64,000 bases of DNA, taken from NCBI RefSeq assembly GCF_003286915.1, contig NZ_QMFY01000011.1, positions 1-64,000 on the forward strand, given 5' to 3'. Positions 56,184-64,000 of the stretch are shown here, one piece after another. A model generated the notes under the pieces. The model was not told the origin of the DNA. It saw only the letters and a program-made list of their open reading frames with translations, and made no database searches. Made by a program: the position numbers and the translations under genes. Source of the DNA: Pseudochryseolinea flava. Its GTDB lineage: Bacteria > Bacteroidota > Bacteroidia > Cytophagales > Cyclobacteriaceae. Each line of letters begins with the position of its first letter. Within the stretch, counting starts at the first letter, position 1.

Positions 56184-56765
56184 ATGAAAATCTACGTAGT
56201 CCTTCTCTTGCTGGTCCTTTCTACCGCTTTTTCGCCTGAAAACAAACGAATGGCGGCTCCAGAAACATGCTTGAATGCCGAAGAAAAAAAGCTGTACGAT
56301 ATGATGATGGCCTACCGGAAGAGTAAAAAACTACCCCCTATCCCGCTATCCGATAAACTTACCAAAGTTGCGCAAATACACGCACGCGACTTAATGGAGA
56401 ATTACACCTTCGATCCAGAGAAAAACCAGTGTAATCCCCACAGCTGGTCGAATAAAGGAAAATGGACTCCTTGCTGCTATACCGCCGATCATAAGGAAGC
56501 ATCTTGCATGTGGAAAAAACCGGAAGAAATTGCCGGATACACTTCGCTTGGGTATGAAATTGCCTATTTCAGCTCCGATGCCGTCGATGCACAAGAAGGC
56601 CTTGACGGTTGGAAAAAAAGTCCCGGTCACAATCCGCTAATTATCAATAGCGGGATGTGGCAAAAAGTGAAATGGAACGCCATCGGCATCGCGATGTATA
56701 AATCCTATGGTATCGTTTGGTTTGGTGAAGCCGAAGATTCTGTCAAACCTGGGGTGTGCCCTTGA
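56184..56765 (+). CDS. Secreted CAP/SCP-domain protein
   Basis: The function of most bacterial CAP proteins is unknown. The start at 56184 (MKIYVVLLLLVLSTAFS) gives a clear signal peptide; an in-frame ATG at 56154 would spoil it. The 193-residue protein has the CAP fold pattern: KLYDMMMAYRKSKKLPPIPLSDKLTKVAQIHARDLM, PHSWSNKGKW, and GHNPLIINSGMWQKVKWNAIGIAMYKSYGIVWFGE. Cysteines at about four sites may form disulfides. Its last 23 bases overlap the end of the glycogen synthase gene on the other strand. Confidence 0.88.
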   Translation: MKIYVVLLLLVLSTAFSPENKRMAAPETCLNAEEKKLYDMMMAYRKSKKLPPIPLSDKLTKVAQIHARDLMENYTFDPEKNQCNPHSWSNKGKWTPCCYTADHKEASCMWKKPEEIAGYTSLGYEIAYFSSDAVDAQEGLDGWKKSPGHNPLIINSGMWQKVKWNAIGIAMYKSYGIVWFGEAEDSVKPGVCP

Positions 56766-58593
56766 TCGGCGCTCTGCCTAACGCAAGATCATAAGCCTCC
56801 ACATAATGCTTGATCAAATTTTCCCAATCAAAAATCGCAGAGTGTTTCTCAACATTGTTCCGTTGCATACTGCGTTCTCGGCGCGACTGTTCTAAAAATT
56901 TGTACATCACATCGGTCAACTGGTTAGAGGACCAATCAAAGGTGCGCTTACCTCTCTCAATCACGTGTAAACCATACTCGTCGTGCTCAGGAATATTTCG
57001 CAATATGTAATCACCAAAACCTGATAGGTCGCTGGTGATAGACGGCACTGCGCTAGCCATACACTCGAGCGGCGTGTATCCCCACGGCTCATAGTAACTC
57101 GGGAAAATTCCAAGATGACATCCGCGCACAAACTGATTATAATCTAAGCCAAACAGTGGATTACTCGCATTGATAAAATCAGGATGGTATACAATCTTGA
57201 CAGGATCATCAGGGTAGTTCATCAGGTTTTTTTCCTGCAAGGCAAGGAGTACTTCATCGGTTTCTTCGGCTACTAATTTATGTGTGGCTACATGCGGATT
57301 TTTATTGGTCTTCCACGATTGAATCGTTCTTCTAAAACGCAGCTTCCAATATTCATCTACAAAATTATTGAGGTCTGGCAAATGTGTATCCTGACGCGTT
57401 GTACTAGCAAAGAACAATTTCCGACCCACTTGTTGTGTAATCGCGTTACACATCTCAAATATTTCTTGCATCATCGCCTTCGACTGCAGTGTTTCTGGCC
57501 TGATGTTATGGAAGTCTCGCTTCGTCACAAAAAACATCACCACGGTGATATCTGACTTTTCCTTCTTAAGTTTTTGGTTGAGTTTACTGAGTGCATCGAT
57601 GGTAAGATCGAATCCTTTGTTCTTAAACTCGTACCTGCCAGAAGTAAAAAAGTATAGCGTTTTCTCAAGATCAAATGAATACGATTGAAAGAAGTGGCCC
57701 ATTACAAATTTGTGAATAGACTCTTTGTATTGAATGTGTAGATTCTGAAAATCGTGCAGCGCTTCAAACCGTTCAATGTTCAAACCATTTGGCAATATCA
57801 GCTCTGGCTTCCTTTTCAGAAGGTGCTTACATTCTCTTGCCGTTACTTCGCTCACCGTGGTAAGCACGTCGGCAGTTTGCGCGCATTTGAATTCAATTTT
57901 TGCTTCTGTCTCGATACCAAATTTTTTAGCTTCCTCTTCCCATTTAAAAAATGGAAGATGCGCATAGAACATCGGTGAGTTAATGGCCAGGTGTCTTCCC
58001 AGTTGTGTTGCATGCGTAGTGAATACTGTTTTCACAGGCATCTGGTCGCGCTTCAAATCTAAGATCGGCAGTCCCGCCATCCATTCGTGAAAGTGTGCAA
58101 GAATATGCTGACCTTCATCTAAGTGTTTCGTGAGTTCATCAAAAAAAAGCTTGGTGAGATAAGCAAATGCAATGACTTGATTCACCAATGGATTGTTGTC
58201 AGGAACGTTGATGCCATGATTTTTCCAGAGAAGATATTTGACCACGTTCAACGCTTGGTCTTCAATCGCATTAGGATTTAGAAGTACGACTCTGGGTTTA
58301 CCGGTAATGAGCCACTGTGCGTAATGTACATCGTAACCACGTTTACGAAGCGTTGCCGCCGTTTGACCAAACATGTCTTGCGAGTCTTCTAGCACTTCTA
58401 ACTCTGCTTGAATATTACGATTGATGTACGGCCCAATCATACAGAACTGTCCCTTGGCGTGTTCTACCATTGCTGGCGCCTTCGAACGAATCACTGTATA
58501 AATTCCCCCTACTTGGTTGCATACTTCCCATGCTACCTCTACCGTACAAGCTGCAGGAAATGCTTTGGTTTGTGCTGTTGATCTTTTTGACAT
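56743..58593 (-). CDS. Glycogen synthase, GT3 family
   Basis: Transfers glucose from a sugar nucleotide to glycogen. The sequence is of the eukaryotic GYS type (GT3), not bacterial GlgA (GT5). The N-terminus reads VEVAWEVCNQVGGIYTVIRSKAPAMVEH, the mid region VFTTHATQLGRHLA, and the C-domain has the paired-Glu motif SYYEPWGYTPLECMASAVPSITSDLSGFGDYI. Its 616 residues lack the long phosphorylated ends of the animal enzymes. GT3 enzymes usually use UDP-glucose. The phosphorylase homologue at 19.6 kb may degrade its product. Confidence 0.94.
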   Translation of the reverse strand: MSKRSTAQTKAFPAACTVEVAWEVCNQVGGIYTVIRSKAPAMVEHAKGQFCMIGPYINRNIQAELEVLEDSQDMFGQTAATLRKRGYDVHYAQWLITGKPRVVLLNPNAIEDQALNVVKYLLWKNHGINVPDNNPLVNQVIAFAYLTKLFFDELTKHLDEGQHILAHFHEWMAGLPILDLKRDQMPVKTVFTTHATQLGRHLAINSPMFYAHLPFFKWEEEAKKFGIETEAKIEFKCAQTADVLTTVSEVTARECKHLLKRKPELILPNGLNIERFEALHDFQNLHIQYKESIHKFVMGHFFQSYSFDLEKTLYFFTSGRYEFKNKGFDLTIDALSKLNQKLKKEKSDITVVMFFVTKRDFHNIRPETLQSKAMMQEIFEMCNAITQQVGRKLFFASTTRQDTHLPDLNNFVDEYWKLRFRRTIQSWKTNKNPHVATHKLVAEETDEVLLALQEKNLMNYPDDPVKIVYHPDFINASNPLFGLDYNQFVRGCHLGIFPSYYEPWGYTPLECMASAVPSITSDLSGFGDYILRNIPEHDEYGLHVIERGKRTFDWSSNQLTDVMYKFLEQSRRERSMQRNNVEKHSAIFDWENLIKHYVEAYDLALGRAPIKGTPQV

Positions 58594-58716
58594 GAATAAA
58601 AGTCAGAATGGCCGAAATGGTAAAAATAAAGCTATCAAACTAATGCCAAAATTTCCAACTCAGGTATTAAGCGGGTTATGGATTAACTTTTGATTAAACG
58701 GAGCAAAACCCAAGTT

Positions 58717-61332
58717 ATGAACTTTGAAAAATTCACAATAAAATCTCAGGAAGCTTTACAGAAGTCGGCAGAGATTGCCATGGGTCGTCAGCAACAGGCA
58801 ATCGAACCCGGTCATTTGCTGAGCGCTATTTTGGAAACTGATGAAAACGTTTCCAATTATTTGTTGAAGAAACTCAACATCAATGGTGACGTGCTAAAGA
58901 CAAAAGTAGAGGAATTGCTGAACGGCTATCCAAAGGTTTCGGGACAACAGCCCTACTTGTCATCGGCTACTAACACGTTATTGCAAAATGCAGATAAAGA
59001 GTTACGCGAATTCAAAGATGAATACATCGCCATTGAACATTTGCTATTGGCCATACTCGCATCGAAAGACAAAGCAGGGCAATTGTTGCGCGATGCAGGG
59101 TTTGAACGCAACACACTGGTTAAAGCCATTAAAGAATTAAGAGGAGGAACTACCGTGACGGATCAAAATGCAGAAGCGAAATATAAATCGCTCGAACGAT
59201 ACTCGAAGAATTTAATTGAGCTTGCGAAAAAAGGAAAGATCGATCCCGTGATCGGTCGCGATGAAGAAATTCGTCGTGTGTTACAGATTCTTTCGCGACG
59301 CACAAAGAATAATCCGATTTTATTGGGTGAGCCTGGCGTTGGTAAAACGGCAATTGTTGAAGGAATGGCACAACGTATCGTTGATGGCGATGTTCCTGAG
59401 AATCTAAAAGACAAAATATTAGTGTCGCTCGACATGGGATTATTGATAGCTGGTGCGAAATACAAGGGAGAATTTGAAGAGCGCCTGAAAGCTGTTATAA
59501 AAGAAGTCACAGACTCCAACGGTCAGATTATTCTATTCATTGATGAGATCCACACCTTGATTGGTGCAGGTGGTGGTGGCGAGGGTGCTATGGATGCTGC
59601 CAATCTTTTGAAACCGGCACTTGCCCGTGGTGAGCTCCATGCGATCGGTGCTACTACGTTAAAAGAATATCAGAAGTACGTTGAAAAAGATAAAGCACTG
59701 GAGAGACGTTTTCAAGCGGTGATGGTTGATGAACCTACCGTGGAAGATTCAATTTCAATTCTGCGGGGTATCAAAGACAAGTATGAGTTGCATCATGGTG
59801 TTCGCATTAAAGACGACGCGGTTATTGCCGCTGTTGAGTTATCCAGTCGCTACATCAGCGATCGTTTTCTTCCAGATAAAGCGATCGATTTAATGGATGA
59901 GGCTGCGGCGAAGTTGAGACTTGAAATGGATTCGCTTCCAGAAGAACTTGATGAGTTGAATCGTCGCATCATGCAATTGGAAATTGAGCGCGAAGCAATT
60001 CGACGTGAGAAAGACAAAGAGAAAGAAGCAATCCTCAGTCGCGACATTGCGGAACTGTCAGAAACGCGTGCATCGATCAAGGCAAAGTGGGAAAGTGAAA
60101 AGGAGATCGTTCATGGAATTCAAAAGGAAAAGGAAAACATTGACCGCTTAAAATCTGAAGCGGAGCAAGCCGAAAAAGCCGGTGACTATGGAAAAGTGGC
60201 TGAAATCAGATATGGTAAAATAACGGAAGCCGAAACGCGTCTTAGTAATTACAACCAAAAGATGAAAACGATGCAAGGTGAAAAAACCTTGCTGAAAGAA
60301 GAAGTCGACAGCGAAGATATTGCTGAAGTAGTGGCGAAGTGGACTGGCATTCCAGTGTCAAAAATGTTGCAAAGTGACCGTGAGAAGTTACTGCAACTCG
60401 AACAAGAGCTTGCTAGGCGTGTGGCGGGTCAGGAAGAGGCGATTCAGGCGTTGAGTGATGCCGTGCGAAGAAGTCGCGCTGGTTTGCAAGATCCGAAGAG
60501 ACCGATTGGTTCTTTCATCTTTATGGGCACAACTGGCGTCGGTAAAACAGAGCTATCAAAAGCCCTGGCTGATTATCTGTTCAACGACGAGAATGCACTT
60601 GTGCGAATCGATATGAGCGAATACCAGGAGCGTCATAGTGTAAGCCGACTCATCGGTGCCCCTCCGGGCTATGTCGGATATGATGAAGGCGGACAACTTA
60701 CAGAGTCTGTAAGAAGGAAGCCATATTCTGTTATTCTGCTTGATGAGATTGAAAAAGCGCATCCTGACGTGTTCAATATTTTGCTGCAGGTTCTTGATGA
60801 CGGTAGATTAACCGACAACAAAGGACGTGTCGCTAATTTTAAGAATACAATCATCATCATGACGACGAATATTGGATCTCATATCATTCAAGAAAACTTT
60901 GAAAAGATTACAGATGAGAATTATTTCGAAGTGTTGGAATCAACAAAAGATGATGTGATAAGTCTCTTGAAGAAGTCTGTGCGTCCCGAATTTGTTAACC
61001 GGATCGATGAAATTGTGATGTTCCGTCCGTTGAGCCGGAAAGATGTTCGAAAGATTGTCGACATACAGGTGGACATTGTTCGCAAACGACTTGCGGAGGC
61101 AGGCGTAAAGATCGACATCTCTGAAAGTGCCAAAGAACGCCTTTCAAAACTCGGTTACGATCCGCAATTCGGAGCGCGACCGTTGAAAAGGGTTATGCAG
61201 CGCGAATTGCTTAATGAATTGTCCAAGCAAATCCTCGCAGGAACTGTCCATAGGGACTCTGTAATATTTATCGACCTAAAAAATGAAGTTGAATTCATTT
61301 TCGAGAACCTTGAGGCCGAAGAAGTTGTTTAA
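58717..61332 (+). CDS. clpB: ATP-dependent disaggregase ClpB
   Basis: Hexameric chaperone that rescues aggregated proteins with DnaK. The start at 58717 ([22 protein letters not shown]) matches the family; an in-frame ATG at 58690 adds nine residues of no known use. The 871-residue protein has an N-domain (1-145), the first AAA domain with Walker A GEPGVGKT, a coiled-coil M domain (about 400-525), the second AAA domain with GTTGVGKT, and a C-terminal domain. No CIRCE or other heat-shock site is obvious upstream. A strong terminator follows. Confidence 0.97.
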   Translation: MNFEKFTIKSQEALQKSAEIAMGRQQQAIEPGHLLSAILETDENVSNYLLKKLNINGDVLKTKVEELLNGYPKVSGQQPYLSSATNTLLQNADKELREFKDEYIAIEHLLLAILASKDKAGQLLRDAGFERNTLVKAIKELRGGTTVTDQNAEAKYKSLERYSKNLIELAKKGKIDPVIGRDEEIRRVLQILSRRTKNNPILLGEPGVGKTAIVEGMAQRIVDGDVPENLKDKILVSLDMGLLIAGAKYKGEFEERLKAVIKEVTDSNGQIILFIDEIHTLIGAGGGGEGAMDAANLLKPALARGELHAIGATTLKEYQKYVEKDKALERRFQAVMVDEPTVEDSISILRGIKDKYELHHGVRIKDDAVIAAVELSSRYISDRFLPDKAIDLMDEAAAKLRLEMDSLPEELDELNRRIMQLEIEREAIRREKDKEKEAILSRDIAELSETRASIKAKWESEKEIVHGIQKEKENIDRLKSEAEQAEKAGDYGKVAEIRYGKITEAETRLSNYNQKMKTMQGEKTLLKEEVDSEDIAEVVAKWTGIPVSKMLQSDREKLLQLEQELARRVAGQEEAIQALSDAVRRSRAGLQDPKRPIGSFIFMGTTGVGKTELSKALADYLFNDENALVRIDMSEYQERHSVSRLIGAPPGYVGYDEGGQLTESVRRKPYSVILLDEIEKAHPDVFNILLQVLDDGRLTDNKGRVANFKNTIIIMTTNIGSHIIQENFEKITDENYFEVLESTKDDVISLLKKSVRPEFVNRIDEIVMFRPLSRKDVRKIVDIQVDIVRKRLAEAGVKIDISESAKERLSKLGYDPQFGARPLKRVMQRELLNELSKQILAGTVHRDSVIFIDLKNEVEFIFENLEAEEVV

Positions 61333-61396
61333 GCATTAGGTTTAAGGATTGAATTCCCTGGTGGTTCGGGGAATGTTGGTATGAGGGGTTTGGTTT

Positions 61397-61431
61397 GAAC
61401 GTCCCGCTATTTGGCGGGACGTTCTTTTTTT
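61397..61431 (+). terminator. Terminator after clpB
   Basis: GAACGTCCCGC and GCGGGACGTTC form an 11-bp stem with a short loop, followed by seven T. The rest of the 256-base spacer (61333-61588) has a perfect GCTACGTAGC palindrome near 61520 and nothing else I can identify. Confidence 0.9.
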
Positions 61432-61588
61432 GCCCTGTTGCCTCAAAAAGCTAAATAGCCTCTAGTTTCAAAACCGATCCGCTTCACGTAGCAAAACAGG
61501 AAACACGGCCGCACGTCACGCTACGTAGCATAAATGAACACGCGGCGACCTTGTCATTGAAAGCAGATTTTCATAAATTTTGCTAATC

Positions 61589-64000
61589 ATGTTTCCGAAG
61601 ATTAACCCGTTAGCGGTATTCCGCAATCAATATGCGTTTTTCATCACTACCGTTGTGTTGACGATTATTGTCAATCAGGTTATTATTCAATACGATTTAA
61701 ATCAACAAAACGCGGATGCAAAGCTCATCAACATTGCGGGACGACAACGCATGCTCAGCCAACGCATCGCAAAGCGCGTGCTTTATAATCGCGATGAGCT
61801 TCAGCGAACAGGAACATTAGCGCCCGCACATCAAGACACCATTCGAAACCTGATTGAACAATTTGAAAAAGTTCACTTCACGCTTCTCCATGAAGAAACA
61901 TCGTTAGAAAGTTATCAGTACAAAAAGAGTTTAAAGATAGACTCCCTTCTTCGCGCCAACACCCCTCACCTCACAGCCATTGTAACGGCATGTAGGGCAT
62001 TTCTCGACAACCCTACCTTGGAAACCGCACAATTGGCGGCTCACACGGTCGAACAAAATGAATTGACATTTTTAATGACGATGGAAAAAACAGTCGCCGT
62101 TTATCAATATGAAGCCGAGCAAAAACTGAATCGTATAAAAAACATCGAACTAGGGCTTGGGGTACTCTCAGTACTCATTCTGCTGCTCGAACTAATTTTC
62201 ATTTTCCGTCCCATGATCCGGAATTTACAACAGAACAATACAGACCTTTTAAATATTAATGAGGAACTCACCACCGCAAACGAAGAGCTAAAGGCGAACG
62301 AAGAACAAATCCAAAGCAACCTAGAACACATCATCCAACTACAAAACTTTTTGGAGGCAAGTGAGAATCAATATCGTGGACTCATAGAAAGTGCCACCGA
62401 TATGATTTACGAACTGGACGACATGGGAAAATTTAGCTATGTAAATCCAGTCATGGAAAGCATCACGGAATATTCCAAAGAGGAACTACTGGCCAAGAAC
62501 TATTGGGACTTAGTGCATCCTGACCATCGTCACAATACCGTTAATTTTTATAAGACGCAACGCGAAAAGCAAATTGAGTCTACTTACTTGGAATTGCCGA
62601 TTATGACGCGTAGTGGATTCGAACTTTGGATCGGGCAAAACGTGCGCATGCTTTATAAAGACGGATGGGTTATTAAGGTTAGTGTTGTAGCACGTGATAT
62701 TACGGTGGTTTACCGCGCTAGCGAAGCGCTTCAGTCAAGTGAGCAGTTATTTAGAACGCTCGCCGAAAAAGCTCCTGTCGGCATCTATCAACTTGATGAA
62801 GTTGGCAACGTGGTCTTCGTCAACAACCGCTGGTTCGAAATCATCGGACTCGATCGTTCACAGGCTTCGCGCGACAGTCGCTACGGCGCGATACACAATG
62901 ATGATCGCAGTTGGGTGTTGAGTTCGTGGAGTCGCGCCATTGAAGACAAAGAAGAAATTACGTTAGAGTTTCGCTACAATACGCTAACCAAAGGATTGAC
63001 GTGGGTTACAAACAGGCTATCGCCGATCAAAACGCCAGAGGGAAATGTTACAGGTTTTATCGGAACGATGGTTGATATTACCTTGATGAAAGAAGCTACG
63101 GCGAAGGTGGAGGATAGTGAACGACAATTTCGATTGCTCTCGGAAAATACATCCGACATGATTGTGCTTACCGATCTTGACACACGGTACAAATACGTAT
63201 CGCCTTCTGTAAAAGATATCTTACAATATGATCCACAAGAACTCATCGGCATGCAAGCTGTGTCACTTTTCCATCCTGACGATTTCCCCGCCGATGGATT
63301 GGAACTCTTGAAACGTGGCTATGAATTCAGCAATGTACAATTACGCATGCGTTCGAAAGATGGAACATATCGATGGTTGGAAACCAATACAAAACCTGTT
63401 CACGACGCGCAAGGAAAACTGGTAGGCATTCAAGCCGTAAACCGCGACATCACAAAACGTAAGCAAGCCGAAGACGCTTTAAAAGCTAGTGAACAACGTT
63501 TCCGATTACTGGCAGAAAAAGCACCCGTTGGAATTTTCCAAACCGACTCAAATGGTCGTTGCACATATATGAACAAACGGTGGCTAGAAATTTCTGGTCT
63601 ACGTGAACAACAAGCACTGGGCGACGGATGGATCAACGGTGTTCACATGGAAGATCGTGACAAAGTAGTTGCTGAATGGATGAAGGCCATCAACGAGAAT
63701 AGAGAGTTCATTCAGGAATATCGATTTCTCAACCCACAGCTAGGCACACGTTGGGTGGTGAGTAATGCGGTTCACATTTTAAGTGAGCATGGTGATATTT
63801 TTGGATTCATCGGTACGACGAATGATATCACCGACCTTAAGATAGCGCAAGAAAAATTGATTGAAAGCGAGAAACTCTACCGACTCATTTCAACAAACTC
63901 CAAAGATCTTATTTCGCTGTTCAATTTTGTCAACGGAAAATCAGTACGCACTTACATTTCACCATCCGTTCGCGACGTACTGGGTTATGAACCTGAAGAA
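61589..64000 (+). CDS. Multi-PAS sensor protein with PilJ-type N-terminal domain (cut by window end)
   Basis: Membrane sensor, probably a histidine kinase; the output domain lies beyond the window. The frame is open for 804 codons from ATG at 61589 to the last base. The first membrane helix is at residues about 15-35. Then comes the PilJ-type motif INIAGRQRMLSQRIAK (48-62), a helical periplasmic region, a second membrane helix at 187-207 and a coiled coil to about 258. At least five PAS domains follow, beginning near 261, 380, 508, 631 and 757. PAS 2 and PAS 4 open with the same LAEKAPVGI text, suggesting duplication. Several PAC ends (GFIGTMVDIT, GIQAVNRDIT, GFIGTTNDIT) are visible. Confidence 0.88.
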   Translation, partial: MFPKINPLAVFRNQYAFFITTVVLTIIVNQVIIQYDLNQQNADAKLINIAGRQRMLSQRIAKRVLYNRDELQRTGTLAPAHQDTIRNLIEQFEKVHFTLLHEETSLESYQYKKSLKIDSLLRANTPHLTAIVTACRAFLDNPTLETAQLAAHTVEQNELTFLMTMEKTVAVYQYEAEQKLNRIKNIELGLGVLSVLILLLELIFIFRPMIRNLQQNNTDLLNINEELTTANEELKANEEQIQSNLEHIIQLQNFLEASENQYRGLIESATDMIYELDDMGKFSYVNPVMESITEYSKEELLAKNYWDLVHPDHRHNTVNFYKTQREKQIESTYLELPIMTRSGFELWIGQNVRMLYKDGWVIKVSVVARDITVVYRASEALQSSEQLFRTLAEKAPVGIYQLDEVGNVVFVNNRWFEIIGLDRSQASRDSRYGAIHNDDRSWVLSSWSRAIEDKEEITLEFRYNTLTKGLTWVTNRLSPIKTPEGNVTGFIGTMVDITLMKEATAKVEDSERQFRLLSENTSDMIVLTDLDTRYKYVSPSVKDILQYDPQELIGMQAVSLFHPDDFPADGLELLKRGYEFSNVQLRMRSKDGTYRWLETNTKPVHDAQGKLVGIQAVNRDITKRKQAEDALKASEQRFRLLAEKAPVGIFQTDSNGRCTYMNKRWLEISGLREQQALGDGWINGVHMEDRDKVVAEWMKAINENREFIQEYRFLNPQLGTRWVVSNAVHILSEHGDIFGFIGTTNDITDLKIAQEKLIESEKLYRLISTNSKDLISLFNFVNGKSVRTYISPSVRDVLGYEPEE

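Overview
The window is a chromosomal segment of a member of the Bacteroidota, most likely from the Cytophagales. Several things point there. Promoters match the Bacteroidota consensus, with a TTTG-like box 18-20 bases upstream of TAnnTTTG. The gene order rplQ-carA-eno is one I know from this group. A DUF3467 gene follows rpoC. There is a GT3 (eukaryote-like) glycogen synthase. L36 and S14 are the zinc-free types. No species can be named from the sequence alone.

Layout. (1) Positions 93-17377, minus strand: rplC to rpsN, then rpsH to rplQ (with secY, map, infA and rpoA), then carA and eno. Separate promoters precede rplC and rpsH, and terminators follow rplQ and eno. (2) Positions 17553-30451, almost all plus strand: an accessory block. 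It holds a FecCD-type ABC permease and ATPase, an alpha-glucan phosphorylase homologue, a MOSC-hemJ-SCO1-cytochrome c operon, one opposite-strand DUF2141 gene, and an operon for a periplasmic molybdenum hydroxylase. That operon contains the 2Fe-2S subunit, the Tat-exported Moco subunit, cytochrome c, two small SnoaL-like proteins, an XdhC maturation factor and a MocA-like cytidylyltransferase. (3) Positions 30499-33934, minus strand: rpsL-rpsG-fusA-rpsJ. Block 2 therefore separates rpsJ from rplC, which are usually adjacent. (4) A Fic protein gene on the plus strand. (5) Positions 35166-49277, minus strand: tRNA-Tyr, tRNA-Gly, tRNA-Thr, tuf, tRNA-Trp, secE, nusG, rplK, rplA, rplJ, rplL, rpoB, rpoC, then the DUF3467 gene. 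(6) Positions 49409-64000: a DUF721/DciA-like gene, recF, pdhA, a TPR membrane protein, ribH, a small Bacteroidota protein, an ELWxxDGT-repeat protein, icd, a CAP-domain protein, GT3 glycogen synthase, clpB, and a multi-PAS sensor protein cut by the window end.

The least explained material lies in the spacers of the tRNA-tuf-secE and rpoB-rpoC regions. There are arrays of degenerate 7-base words, similar in form to the heptanucleotide STRR repeats of cyanobacteria. There are also two broken copies of tRNA 5' halves, each just upstream of its intact parent, and each carrying a short palindrome where the D-loop or anticodon arm should be. Other points worth checking are hairpins in the rplC, rpsH and tRNA-Tyr leaders and in the rplL-rpoB spacer, a phosphorylase whose PLP lysine position is threonine, a Fic protein with an altered catalytic loop, and infA starting with GTG inside the end of map.
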